Assembly (NCBI GenBank): GCA_030038335.1
Contig: JASHPC010000047.1
Location: 1 to 12,422, forward strand
Direction of reading: 5' to 3'
Source: Vulcanimicrobiota bacterium
GTDB lineage: Bacteria > Vulcanimicrobiota > Vulcanimicrobiia > Vulcanimicrobiales > Vulcanimicrobiaceae
Length of the DNA stretch: 12,422 bases
Shown: one piece after another, positions 1 through 8,389 of the stretch
How the letters are laid out: every line of letters begins with the position of its first letter
Position numbering within the stretch: position 1 is the stretch's first letter
Notes under the pieces: model-generated
Database searches by the model: none
What the model was told of the DNA's origin: nothing
The model's input: the letters and a program-made list of their open reading frames with translations, nothing else
Made by a program: the position numbers and the translations under genes

Positions 1-537
1 CCGCAAGAGGGAGACTTCTCCTTGGTGCAACGCTTTGCGGTTGCGATCTCGACGCCGGTTCCGAATCCCGACCTCGCGCAGCCGGCGAATCCGAATCTCG
101 GAACACGCGCAATTGCTGGATCGGGAAGGCCCGTAATCGTCGTTTTTGAAGCGCAGGTTCCCGCAGACACGCCGCTCGACGCGGAGGTCTACATGTCAAC
201 GGACGCAAGCGGCTGGAATCCGGAGGCGATTCCCATGCAACGCATCGACGCGATGCATTTCCGCGTCGTCGAGCGGCTCGCGGTCGGAACCATCATGCAC
301 TATCTCTATACGCGCGGATCGTTTGCGTCGGTGGAGCGCTCGGAGGGCGGACTCGACGTGAAGCCGCGTACCGTAACGGTGGAAAACGTCGACAGTCAAG
401 TCTACGACAGCACCATCTATCGTTGGGCGGATCAAAACGTTCCCGGCCAGCTCATGCAGCCGAACGTCTTTCCGACGCCGTACAATCCGGCGCCGTTCCC
501 CAACCTTCCGCCGGGGATTCATACACCGCACCCGTAA
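1..537 (+). CDS. C-terminal part of extracytoplasmic protein with starch-binding/E-set-like domain (5' partial)
   Basis: The frame is open from base 1 to the TAA at 535-537, so the gene most likely begins upstream of the window. A TTG at 22 and a GTG at 25 are possible internal starts but have no good ribosome binding site. After a Pro/Asn-rich linker (VPNPDLAQPANPN), a beta-sandwich-like domain of about 90 residues shows the pattern of CBM20/glycogen-binding E-set domains: VYMSTDASGWNP, then IPMQRID, then a YLYTRGSFASVE strand, then RTVTVEN. In that family the W-N-P and Y-x-x-T-R-G-S-x-x-x-V-E positions are typical. The last 40 residues form a Pro/Asn/Phe-rich tail. Such domains bind glucans or mediate protein contacts; no catalytic residues are visible. 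It lies 43 bp before a glycosyltransferase on the same strand. The fold assignment is by eye, and substrate and full length are unknown. Confidence 0.6.
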   Translation, partial: PQEGDFSLVQRFAVAISTPVPNPDLAQPANPNLGTRAIAGSGRPVIVVFEAQVPADTPLDAEVYMSTDASGWNPEAIPMQRIDAMHFRVVERLAVGTIMHYLYTRGSFASVERSEGGLDVKPRTVTVENVDSQVYDSTIYRWADQNVPGQLMQPNVFPTPYNPAPFPNLPPGIHTPHP

Positions 538-580
538 CGCGAGTCGCGGGTTCGGCGCCTCCCGCGTCGAAGCCGCCGCC

Positions 581-1537
581 ATGGAGAGCCGTCATCCGAC
601 GCTCAGCGTGGTCGTCCCCCTCTATAATGAAGAGGGGAACGTCGCGCCGCTCTGCGAGCGGCTCGAGGGAATTCTCATGCGCTTGCCGGGTGCACCGTCG
701 TACGAAATCATCATCGTCAACGACGGCAGCGCCGACGCCACCGCCGATCGCGTGCGCGATCAGTTACGAACCCGCAAGAATATCGTGCTCGTGAATCTTT
801 CTCGCAACTTCGGTCACCAGCTCGCTGCAACGGCGGGGCTCGACACCGCAAAGGGCGACGCGGTCATTCTCATGGACGGCGACTTGCAAGATCCACCCGA
901 GCTCATCGCGGAGTTCTTCGATCGATGGCAAGCGGGGTACGACGTCGTCTACGCGGTGCGGCGCACGCGCAAAGGTGAAAGCCTTTTCAAGACTGCGACC
1001 GCACGAATGTTCTATCGCATCGTGCGAAAGATGACGAAAGTGAACATCCCCGTCGATACAGGCGACTTTCGCTTGATGAGCCGGCGTGTCGTCACCGCGC
1101 TGCACCGCTCGCCGGAGCGGCATCGTTTTCTGCGCGGCATGGTGAGCTGGGTTGGCTACCGGCAGATCGGCGTCGAGTACGACCGCGACGAGCGGCATAC
1201 CGGCGTCACGAAGTATCCACTCGCGAAGATGCTGCGTTTCGCGATCGACGGCATCACGTCGTTCTCCGACGCTCCTCTGCGCTTGGCGTCGTATCTCGGA
1301 TTCTGCTCGAGCTTCGTCGCGTTCATCTATGCGATCGTCGTCATCGTTTCCAAGCTCTTCAGCATCCATCCGCCGGCATACACTCCTGGTTGGGCGTCGA
1401 CGATCGTCGCCGTCATCTTCCTCGGCGGTGTGCAGCTCATCGGCATCGGCATTCTCGGAGAGTATCTCGGCCGCATCTACGATGAAGTCAAAGGGCGTCC
1501 ACTGTATCTCATCAGCGACATCGAACGCTCACAATAG
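581..1537 (+). CDS. Family 2 glycosyltransferase, GtrB/DPM1-like polyprenyl-phosphate sugar transferase
   Basis: The 318-residue protein has the GT-A fold signatures of family GT2: VVVPLYNEE (residues 10-18), NDGSADAT (from residue 47) and the metal/nucleotide-binding DGD at 99-101 followed by LQDPPE. The conserved RFLRGMVSW segment lies near residue 183. Two C-terminal membrane helices follow (about 239-260 and 271-295), ending in GEYLGRIYDEVKGRP, which is typical of the GtrB/DPM1-like/ArnC group. Members move a sugar from a nucleotide donor to undecaprenyl (or dolichyl) phosphate on the cytoplasmic face of the membrane; the lipid-linked sugar is then used for envelope glycan or glycoprotein modification. 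The sugar cannot be read from sequence. The ATG at 581 is the natural start because the catalytic N-terminus begins right after it, but no Shine-Dalgarno is obvious. An O-antigen ligase-type gene lies 2.2 kb downstream, consistent with envelope glycan work. Confidence 0.9.
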   Translation: MESRHPTLSVVVPLYNEEGNVAPLCERLEGILMRLPGAPSYEIIIVNDGSADATADRVRDQLRTRKNIVLVNLSRNFGHQLAATAGLDTAKGDAVILMDGDLQDPPELIAEFFDRWQAGYDVVYAVRRTRKGESLFKTATARMFYRIVRKMTKVNIPVDTGDFRLMSRRVVTALHRSPERHRFLRGMVSWVGYRQIGVEYDRDERHTGVTKYPLAKMLRFAIDGITSFSDAPLRLASYLGFCSSFVAFIYAIVVIVSKLFSIHPPAYTPGWASTIVAVIFLGGVQLIGIGILGEYLGRIYDEVKGRPLYLISDIERSQ

Positions 1538-1593
1538 CGCCAAACCTCGCCGCCGCAGCAGGAACGTCTGCCTTCACCTGCTACAGGACGTGT

Positions 1594-2280
1594 ATGGGTG
1601 TGACACAGGGAGAACCTCTCTACGTTTTTATTGATGAGTCCGGAAACTACGACTTCAAGCCACAACGCTCCGCGTACTTCGTTCTAACCGCGGTTGCGAC
1701 GCAGAATCCCGTACAGGGCGCCGAAGATCTTCTCACGTTGCGACACGGAATCTTATGGGCGCGTCCGGATAGCTTGTCAGTAAGGAAGCCGCATGAATAT
1801 GCGGCCTTTCACTGTACCGAGGACGCGCAAAGCGTGCGCGATAGGGTATTCGGCATTATTTCCGGTCTGAGATACGATTCGTATTGCGTCGTCGTACAAA
1901 AAAACAAGGCAAATCCAGTGATTCGAGAGCAGGAGCTTTTCTATCAACGCGTTTTTAGAGCCCTGATTCTTGGTATGGCACGAAGACGCGGTGAGATCGG
2001 TCCGGTACAGATCATCGCATCCTCATTCACCTTGAGCAGTCGGCGTGAAGCTTTCTTAGGGGCGCTCAAGATGGCGCTAAGTGGCCAATCGACGATAGGA
2101 CGATACAACATTCATTTTCACCCTTCCGCTTCGCATCATATGCTACAAGTGAGCGACTATATTGGATGGGCGATCTATCGTAAGTGGGAGCACCACGATT
2201 CACGTTCTTACGATCGCATCTCGCATGTACTCCGAATGGAGTTTGACATGTTTCGCAAAGGAACGCACTTGTACTACTAA
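1594..2280 (+). CDS. DUF3800 domain protein
   Basis: The 228-residue protein fits the DUF3800 family. It opens with YVFIDESGNYDF, holding the hallmark Asp-Glu-Ser-Gly at residues 14-17. It has a central QELFYQRVFRALI helix and ends with LQVSDYIGWAIYRKWE, whose Asp188 is the usual second acidic residue. The family is thought to be nuclease-like (RNase H-like fold) and is often seen near mobile or defence genes; its biochemical role is not established, so I assign no function. The ATG at 1594 has AGGA at 1585-1588, five bases upstream. Base composition is distinctly AT-richer than the neighbours (45% GC in 1861-1980), codons such as ATA, AGA and TTA appear, and a private terminator follows. This suggests recent horizontal gain. 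No toxin/antitoxin partner, transposase or restriction gene is adjacent. The gene looks intact. Confidence 0.88.
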   Translation: MGVTQGEPLYVFIDESGNYDFKPQRSAYFVLTAVATQNPVQGAEDLLTLRHGILWARPDSLSVRKPHEYAAFHCTEDAQSVRDRVFGIISGLRYDSYCVVVQKNKANPVIREQELFYQRVFRALILGMARRRGEIGPVQIIASSFTLSSRREAFLGALKMALSGQSTIGRYNIHFHPSASHHMLQVSDYIGWAIYRKWEHHDSRSYDRISHVLRMEFDMFRKGTHLYY

Positions 2281-2385
2281 AGCGCTTGACTACCTTCGAA
2301 GACTGCACTATCATTCAATCGAAAGGTTCCGTCCTAGCGATAAGCACCCTAAGGTCCTTTGCGAAAGCAATAGCCTGGGCGGTCA

Positions 2386-2419
2386 GAGGGAGCGATTCTG
2401 CGCGCTCCCTCACTTTTTT
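2386..2419 (+). terminator. Rho-independent terminator of the DUF3800 gene
   Basis: A perfect 9-bp stem, GAGGGAGCG (2386-2394) with CGCTCCCTC (2403-2411), encloses an 8-base loop and is followed by AC and six T residues (2414-2419). It ends directly at the stop codon of the convergent phosphorylase gene. The T-tract is on the plus strand only, so it should act mainly on DUF3800 transcripts. On the minus strand the same stem sits about 8 bases past the phosphorylase stop but lacks a following T run. Confidence 0.88.
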
Positions 2420-3682
2420 CTACACTTCTGCGTAGACAAGCGGTCGCTTTGGTGGCGCCGTGTCGGCGATGGCAAATGTGCGCAGCAGGGCTTGCGCGCT
2501 TGCGACATCGCCGTACGCGCGCGCGAGCACGCGTCCGGTCTCGACGCGATCTCCGATGCGCACGTCCGTAACGATGCCTGCCGTCGATTGCCGTTCGCTC
2601 CACGCACGGGCAAGATTCCCTAACTGGACCGCGTCGATAGCGACGACGTAACCGGCACGATCTGCACGCGCTTCCTCGACGCGCATGGGCAAGCTCATGC
2701 GCTCGAGCCCCGAGCGCGAACCGCCTTGCGCTTCGACGAGCGCGACGAGTTTTTCATACGCGGCGCCGGAGTCGAGCGCGTCTTCCACGGTTCTCTCCGG
2801 AGATGGGATGCCGGAAAGCGAGAGCATCGTCGCTGCGACGCGCATGGTGAGCTCGCGAACGCGCGCATCTTTGAAGGTTCCGCGAAGGAAGTTGCGCGCT
2901 TCGATGACTTCTATGCCCGTGCCGATGGAATGACCGAGCGGCTCGTTCATGTCGGAGACGATCGCGCGCGCGTCGCGTTCGAAGCAGCGTGCGACGGCGA
3001 CCAACTCGCGCGCGAGCGCTTCCGCGCCGACGACGTCGGGCACGAATGCCGCCGAACCGCATTTGACGTCGAAGACGAACGCGCGCGCACCCCCGGCGAC
3101 TTTCTTCGAAACGATCGAGGCTGCTATGAGACCCGGGCTCGGCACCGTCCCCGTGCGATCCCGCAAGTTATAAAGAAGCTTGTCTGCGGGAACGAGCCGC
3201 TCGGATTGGGCCGCTATCGCGCAACCAATGCGTTCGATTTGCGCGACGAACTCCTCGGTACTGAGCGTTGCGCGTACGCCCGGAATCGCTTCGAGCTTGT
3301 CGATCGTGCCGCCCGTGTGGCCGAGCGCCCGCCCCGAAAGCTTCGCGACGCGACCGCCGCACGCGGCAACGAGCGGCAGCGCGACAAGCGAAACAATGTC
3401 GGAGACTCCTCCGCTCGAGTGCTTGTCGACGATGAACGTGCTCTCCGGAAAGTGCAATACGTCGCCGCTCGCGACCATGGCCTTCGTGAGCGCCGCAGTC
3501 TCGGCCGTCGTCATTCCGCGCCACAACGATGCCATGAGCAATGCTGCCACCTGCGCTTCGTCGATGCGCGCGCTCAAATAGGCAGCGACGATCTCCTGCC
3601 AAACGTCGGCCTCGAGCTCGAGGCCGTCTCGCTTCGCTTCGATTGCGCGCCGCATCCGCGACGCATCAAAATGAGCCTCCAT
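2420..3682 (-). CDS. deoA: Thymidine / pyrimidine-nucleoside phosphorylase
   Basis: This 420-residue protein has the near full length of the family (about 430-440). It catalyses reversible phosphorolysis of thymidine/deoxyuridine (or uridine too in the Pdp subgroup) to base and (deoxy)ribose-1-phosphate, in cytoplasmic salvage. Visible are VDKHSSGG (phosphate loop, residues 85-92) and the family signature SGRALGHTGGTIDKLE (116-131). The base-binding set is Arg174, Ser189 and Lys193, matching E. coli Arg171/Ser186/Lys190 in spacing. After DVK the usual T/V-G-S/A-G-A-F-M reads CGSAAFV. The C-terminal alpha/beta domain ends in IGDRVETG and PLVYAEV but lacks about eight residues, including the usual GAGR loop. 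I chose the ATG at 3682; an ATG at 3655 aligns even better with Bacillus Pdp (MR..I..KRDG). Neither has a clear Shine-Dalgarno. deoA versus pdp cannot be decided by eye. Confidence 0.93.
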   Translation of the reverse strand: MEAHFDASRMRRAIEAKRDGLELEADVWQEIVAAYLSARIDEAQVAALLMASLWRGMTTAETAALTKAMVASGDVLHFPESTFIVDKHSSGGVSDIVSLVALPLVAACGGRVAKLSGRALGHTGGTIDKLEAIPGVRATLSTEEFVAQIERIGCAIAAQSERLVPADKLLYNLRDRTGTVPSPGLIAASIVSKKVAGGARAFVFDVKCGSAAFVPDVVGAEALARELVAVARCFERDARAIVSDMNEPLGHSIGTGIEVIEARNFLRGTFKDARVRELTMRVAATMLSLSGIPSPERTVEDALDSGAAYEKLVALVEAQGGSRSGLERMSLPMRVEEARADRAGYVVAIDAVQLGNLARAWSERQSTAGIVTDVRIGDRVETGRVLARAYGDVASAQALLRTFAIADTAPPKRPLVYAEV

Positions 3683-3733
3683 ATACGAGCGCGTGGATTT
3701 CGCGGCTTGAAGAGCGAAGCCCGCCCTCGAGCC

Positions 3734-5026
3734 GTGCAGTATCATCCCGTCGTCAGCCACATCGCGCTGCCCACAGCGATCGACCCTCTGTGGACGATGC
3801 TCTTCACGCTGCTCTTCGTCGCCGTTGCGATCGCAACGTCGCGGCGACCTTCGTTTGGCATCGCTGCGGCAATTGTCGTACAACCGTTCGCGGCCGAGCA
3901 CTACGTCTTCGGCACGACGGTGACGCTCGCGAAGGTCGTGCTGCTCGGAACGCTCGCCGGGCTCGTGGGACAGGCAGGTTGGAAAGAAGCGCTACGCTCG
4001 CGTCCGGCACGACCTATTTTCATCGCGCTCTGCGTCGTCGCGTGCGTGACCGCCGCGACGGTCGCCGTCGCGACGTATCGCACACCCGCAGTTCGAGAAA
4101 CCCTTAAGTGGATCGAGTATGCTCTGCTCTTTGCCGTCGTCTGCTGCGCGTATCGTCGCGACCAAAACGACGCCTTGCTCGTGCGCTGCACCGCCGGCAT
4201 AATGCTCCTCGTCTCACTGCTCGCGCTGGCGCAAGAAGCTATCGGCGCGCCGTCGGGGCTCAGGATCGCCGGCTCCGTCGTGCCGCGTATCGCGGGACCA
4301 CTCGAAGGTCCGAACCAACTCGCGAGCTATCTCGAAATCGCAATCGTCACCCTATGCGCCTGGTACCGACGCCGAGATGCGTTGCTTGCAACGTCGATCG
4401 TCGTTGCGACGTGCGCGCTCGTGCTCACGTTCTCACGCGGTGGTATCGCGAGCGCAGCAATCGGCGTTGCAGCCGTGTTCGCAGCACGCGCGGGCGCTCG
4501 TAAAGTGCTTGCGATTCCCGTCGGAGCCGGCGTCGTTCTCGGTGCGCTTTGCGCCGCAGCATGGGATGCGGTCGCGCGCGTCGGCGGCGTGCTCCCCGCG
4601 CCTCCGTCGGCATCGTACGCCGGTGGTGTTGGGTACAGACCGGAGCTCTGGCATGCAGCGATCGTCTTCTGGAAACATCACCCGCTGCTCGGAATCGGCG
4701 CGGGCAACTACGAGCTCGAACTCGGACGCGTCGGCATGAGTGGCGTGCGCACGCATGCGAACAGTTGGTACCTGCAGTCGCTCGCGGAAGGCGGCATCGC
4801 TCTCTTTCTTGCGACCGTCGGTCTCGCGTGCACGCTTCTCTTGAGACTTGGAAAGAAACTAAGCGAGGCGGCTCCATGGCGCGTTGCCGCGTTTGCCGCC
4901 TCGTTGGCACTAATACTACACCAGGTCGTCGACTATCTCGTTTTTTATCCGAAAGTCGGCGGACCGTGGTGGATTCTCGTCGCGCTCGGTGCGACTGCCG
5001 TTAGCGGTTCCCGTGACGTCGACTAA
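3734..5026 (+). CDS. O-antigen ligase / Wzy-type polymerase family membrane protein
   Basis: A strongly hydrophobic protein of about 430 residues with roughly ten predicted membrane segments. It carries the Wzy_C/O-antigen ligase hallmarks: LTFSRGG (Phe at about residue 233), a large periplasmic loop with HPLLGIGAGNYELE, and THANSWYLQSLAEGGI (His at about 341). Known members join undecaprenyl-diphosphate-linked glycan to lipid A core, a glycan chain or a protein at the outer face of the inner membrane; which acceptor applies here cannot be told. The start is uncertain. A GTG at 3734 is used because it leaves a short gap to the divergent phosphorylase and places TM1 near residue 15. An ATG at 3797 lies inside TM1, and an ATG at 3671 would overlap the divergent gene. 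No clear Shine-Dalgarno precedes any of them. The 3' end overlaps mfd. Confidence 0.85.
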   Translation: MQYHPVVSHIALPTAIDPLWTMLFTLLFVAVAIATSRRPSFGIAAAIVVQPFAAEHYVFGTTVTLAKVVLLGTLAGLVGQAGWKEALRSRPARPIFIALCVVACVTAATVAVATYRTPAVRETLKWIEYALLFAVVCCAYRRDQNDALLVRCTAGIMLLVSLLALAQEAIGAPSGLRIAGSVVPRIAGPLEGPNQLASYLEIAIVTLCAWYRRRDALLATSIVVATCALVLTFSRGGIASAAIGVAAVFAARAGARKVLAIPVGAGVVLGALCAAAWDAVARVGGVLPAPPSASYAGGVGYRPELWHAAIVFWKHHPLLGIGAGNYELELGRVGMSGVRTHANSWYLQSLAEGGIALFLATVGLACTLLLRLGKKLSEAAPWRVAAFAASLALILHQVVDYLVFYPKVGGPWWILVALGATAVSGSRDVD

Positions 5027-8000
5027 CTCGCCTCGCGCTCCCGACGTTGCGCCCTCGGGCATCGCCAAGGCGCTCGTCCAGCTGCTCGCCGAGGCGCGGC
5101 CGGGCGCTGCCGTGCTCGATCGCCTGCACGGGGGCCATGCGGCAGCGCTCCACGAGGTGGCGGCTGCTGCGCGACCCGCCATCCTTGCGGCGTTCGCGCG
5201 AGCTCGAGAGGGACAGCTCGTCTGCATCGTGCCGACCGCTGACGTCGCCGAGCGTGTGTACGCGGACTTTCTTTATTATGGTGGCGCGTCGACCGGTGAG
5301 CCATCGGCAGGTGTTGCGCTCCTACGCGAACGCGGCGAGTCGTACGGTGCGATCGAGAGCCCGAGCGAGCGAAGTGCGCGCGCCGGCGTTTTCGAGCGCC
5401 TCGCGATGGGCGACCCGCTCGTCGTCATTACGAGCGTATGGGCGATTCGCGAGTATCTCATGTCACCCGAGCGCTTCCGAAGCGAGCGCTTCACGCTTAT
5501 GCGCGGCGCCGAGACGGATTGGGAGGCGACGCTGCGGCGCTTGCACGATCTCGGGTACGAACGTGCCGACGTCGTTGGCGCAGCTGGCGAGTTTGCCGTG
5601 CGCGGCGGCATCTTGGATTGTTTCCCCGCAACGGCCGATGCGCCGGTGCGCATCGAGTTCTTCGGTGACACGATCGATTCGATGCGCACGTTCGATCTCG
5701 AAACGCAGCGCAGTCGAGAGGAGCTCGATCACGCTATCGTCGCTCCGTGGAACGACGCACCGCGCGACGATGAGCATGCGACGCTGCTCGACTATCTTCG
5801 CGATGACGCGATCGTCGTGCTCGATGAACCGAGCGCGCTCGACTCCGTTGAACGCGCGCTCGACGACGAAGAACGCGTCGACGTTGCAGTCCCGCACGCA
5901 CAACTCGCGGATCTCGCGCCCGCAATCAAAGCACGCCCCGTGCTGACGTTACCTGGCGGAATCGAGGCGCGAGAGTCGCTCCCGTTCGTACCCGACGCGC
6001 CGCGCTTCGCGCTGGAGTGCCGTCCCGCGGAACGCTTTAACCGGCAGATCGAGCTGTTCACCGATGCAGTAAAAGAGTGGACTGCGTCGGGCGAGCGCGT
6101 GCTCGTCGTCACAACCGCCGTGACGCGAACGGTCGAGCTGCTCGCTGCCGCGGGCGTTTCCGCGCACCGCGATGCGCGCGGGGAAATGCCACTTGCCTTC
6201 GGGAGAGTCTACGTCGACGCGGGTTCGCTCGAATCCGGATTCTCCATTCCCGCGTTGCGCGTGCGCGTGCTCGGCGATCGAGAGATCTTCGGCGCTCCGC
6301 CGAGGCGCGTCAAGCTGCGCGCCGTCAAGGAAGGCGTTCCGGTTACGCTCTCGGATCTGGGCGTCGGCGACTTCGTCGTGCACGCGGTGCACGGCATCGC
6401 GCGCTACGAAGGTTTGCGTACCGAAACGATTCTCGGAGCGACGCAGGATTATCTCGATCTGCGCTTTGCCGGTACCGACAAGATGCTCGTGCCTGTAACG
6501 CAGATGCATCAGGTGACGAAGTACGCGGCCTCCGACGGCGCAGCTCCGCGTCTCTCGCGCATGGGCGGTGCGGACTGGGTTCGCACGAAGTCCCGCGTCT
6601 CCGAATCGCTTGCGAAGATTGCCGACGGGCTCGTCGCGCTGTACGCGGAGCGCGAGCTCGCGCGCGGGCACGCGTTCGCTCCCGACACGCCCTGGCAAGC
6701 AGAGATGGAGGAAGCGTTTCCGTACGAGCTGACGCCGGATCAGCGCACGGCGATCGAAGCGACGAAGACCGACATGGAGCGCGCGCGGCCGATGGACAGG
6801 CTCATCTGCGGTGACGTCGGCTACGGCAAGACGGAGGTCGCGATTCGCGCGGCTTTCAAAGCGATCGCCGATCACAAGCAAGTCGCGTTCGTTGCTCCGA
6901 CGACGCTCCTCGCGGATCAACATTTCCGCACCTTCCGCGAGCGTTTCGCAGGGTTCCCCATTCGCATCGCCTCGTTCTCGCGCCTCACGCAGCGCAAAGA
7001 GATTCGTGAGAACCTTCGTGCGCTGGCCGAAGGAAAGATCGACGTGGCGATCGGCACGCATCGCCTTCTGCAGAAAGACGTCGCGTTCGCCGATCTCGGG
7101 CTCATCATGATCGACGAAGAGCAGCGCTTCGGCGTGATGCACAAGGAACGGCTCAAAGAGTATCGCACGAGCGTCGACGTGCTCACGCTCTCCGCCACGC
7201 CGATTCCTCGCACGCTCCACATGTCGCTCATGGGCGTTCGCGACTTGTCGGTCATTCGCACTCCGCCGAAGAATCGGCTCTCGGTGAAGACGCTCGTCGT
7301 GCCGGCAGGCGATGCCGTCGTCGCACACGCTATCACGACCGAACTCGACCGAGGAGGGCAGGTGTATTACCTGCACAACCGCATCGACTCCATCTACGCG
7401 TTGCGCAATCACGTGCAGAGCCTCGTTCCGCGTGCGCGCGTCGCCGTCGCGCACGGAAAGATGCACGAGCGCGAGATCGAGCCGATCATGGAGACGTTCA
7501 TAGACGGTGAAACCGACGTCCTCGCTGCAACGACGATCATCGAGAACGGACTCGACATTCCCAACGTGAACACGATGGTCGTCGACGACGCCGATCGTTT
7601 CGGGCTCGCGCAGCTCTATCAGTTGCGCGGTCGCGTCGGGCGTTCCAATCAGCAGGCGTATTGCTACCTCCTCTATCAGGGCCACAAGTCGCTTTCCGAA
7701 GAAGCGCAGGCGCGTCTCGAAGCGATCGTCGAGTTCACCCATCTCGGCTCGGGAATGCAGATCGCGATGCGCGATCTCGAGATACGCGGCGCCGGCAACC
7801 TTCTCGGAGCGGCGCAATCAGGCTTCATCGCCTCCGTCGGATTCGAGACGTATTGTCAGATGCTCGCCGACGCAATCGCCGAGCGACGCGGCATGACGGC
7901 GTCGCTTGAGGATCGCGCGGAAGCCGTCATCGACGTAAAGATCAACGCGTACATTCCAGCCGACTACATTCCGCAGGTCTCGCAGAAGATCGCCGTCTAC

Positions 8001-8360
8001 CAGCAACTCGCAAAGGCGAGAGCGGAAAGTGAAGTGGACGACGTCGCCGCGAGCTTGCGCGATCGGTTCGGGCAGTTTCCGTTGCCGCTCGAGCGTCTTC
8101 TCGAACTCACGCGGCTGCGAACCATCGCACTGCGCAAGCACGTAACGCGCGTCGTCGTCGACTCGGAGCGTTTGACGCTCGGCGTTGGAAGCGGATTCGA
8201 GCTCGGTGCCGCAATGATTCCGAAGTTTCAATCACTTACGAAGAACCGCTTCCGCTTCAGCGAGGGCAAAGTGCTCGTCGACCTGCCGCAGGCTCCCGGG
8301 GAAGGCAGCGCCGAGGAGCTGTGGATGCCGCTTCTTCGCAAGCTGCTCGAAGCAATGTAA
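4989..8360 (+). CDS. mfd: Transcription-repair coupling factor Mfd
   Basis: This 1123-residue ATP-dependent DNA translocase removes RNA polymerase stalled at lesions and recruits UvrA/UvrB. Domain order is complete. A UvrB-like N-terminal module (about 1-340) contains GEFAVRGGILDCFPA and RIEFFGD. The RNA polymerase interaction domain near 455-520 has LGVGDFVVHAVHGIARYEGL. In the RecG-like motor, Walker A GDVGYGKTE lies near 607, the DEEQ box (IDEEQRFG) near 708, SATPIPRTLHMS near 737, and motifs V/VI (TTIIENGLDIP, QLRGRVGR) near 850-885. The TRG motif GAGNLLGAAQSG is near 934, and a C-terminal D7 domain follows. Length is close to E. coli Mfd (1148). The GTG at 4989 overlaps the upstream gene by 38 bp; the in-frame GTG at 5013 (14-bp overlap, 1115 aa) is equally likely, and neither has a strong Shine-Dalgarno. 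The overlap suggests coupling to the membrane-protein gene upstream. Confidence 0.98.
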   Translation: MRLPLAVPVTSTNSPRAPDVAPSGIAKALVQLLAEARPGAAVLDRLHGGHAAALHEVAAAARPAILAAFARAREGQLVCIVPTADVAERVYADFLYYGGASTGEPSAGVALLRERGESYGAIESPSERSARAGVFERLAMGDPLVVITSVWAIREYLMSPERFRSERFTLMRGAETDWEATLRRLHDLGYERADVVGAAGEFAVRGGILDCFPATADAPVRIEFFGDTIDSMRTFDLETQRSREELDHAIVAPWNDAPRDDEHATLLDYLRDDAIVVLDEPSALDSVERALDDEERVDVAVPHAQLADLAPAIKARPVLTLPGGIEARESLPFVPDAPRFALECRPAERFNRQIELFTDAVKEWTASGERVLVVTTAVTRTVELLAAAGVSAHRDARGEMPLAFGRVYVDAGSLESGFSIPALRVRVLGDREIFGAPPRRVKLRAVKEGVPVTLSDLGVGDFVVHAVHGIARYEGLRTETILGATQDYLDLRFAGTDKMLVPVTQMHQVTKYAASDGAAPRLSRMGGADWVRTKSRVSESLAKIADGLVALYAERELARGHAFAPDTPWQAEMEEAFPYELTPDQRTAIEATKTDMERARPMDRLICGDVGYGKTEVAIRAAFKAIADHKQVAFVAPTTLLADQHFRTFRERFAGFPIRIASFSRLTQRKEIRENLRALAEGKIDVAIGTHRLLQKDVAFADLGLIMIDEEQRFGVMHKERLKEYRTSVDVLTLSATPIPRTLHMSLMGVRDLSVIRTPPKNRLSVKTLVVPAGDAVVAHAITTELDRGGQVYYLHNRIDSIYALRNHVQSLVPRARVAVAHGKMHEREIEPIMETFIDGETDVLAATTIIENGLDIPNVNTMVVDDADRFGLAQLYQLRGRVGRSNQQAYCYLLYQGHKSLSEEAQARLEAIVEFTHLGSGMQIAMRDLEIRGAGNLLGAAQSGFIASVGFETYCQMLADAIAERRGMTASLEDRAEAVIDVKINAYIPADYIPQVSQKIAVYQQLAKARAESEVDDVAASLRDRFGQFPLPLERLLELTRLRTIALRKHVTRVVVDSERLTLGVGSGFELGAAMIPKFQSLTKNRFRFSEGKVLVDLPQAPGEGSAEELWMPLLRKLLEAM

Positions 8361-8389
8361 GCAAGGAGCGCAATGGGCTCGCAAGGGTC

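Noticed and set aside
538..548. Small hairpin CGCG-AGT-CGCG after the first gene
   Set aside because: A 4-bp stem is expected by chance in GC-rich DNA, and no T run follows.
1557..1582. Inverted repeat AGCAGG / CCTGCT between the glycosyltransferase and DUF3800 genes
   Set aside because: Only 6 bp with a 14-base loop and no T-tract; too weak to call a terminator or operator.
2281..2385. Possible small RNA or tRNA in the AT-richer gap after DUF3800
   Set aside because: I could not fold a cloverleaf or find a promoter; apart from the terminator hairpin it holds nothing I can support.
2726..3670. Long plus-strand open frame antisense to the phosphorylase, in frame with the O-antigen ligase-type gene
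   Set aside because: It lies opposite a complete, motif-rich phosphorylase, its translation is Arg-rich with no recognisable domain, and it is the kind of stop-free antisense frame that high GC content produces.
3683..3901. 73-codon N-terminal extension of the phosphorylase up to 3901
   Set aside because: The extension is Arg/Asp-rich with no homology, runs antisense to the first membrane helix of the divergent gene, and family members start near the MRRAIEAKRDG segment.
5949..7817. 622-codon minus-strand open frame opposite mfd
   Set aside because: Antisense to the conserved motor of Mfd; its translation is charged and low in hydrophobic structure, with no family resemblance. It is a GC-driven shadow.
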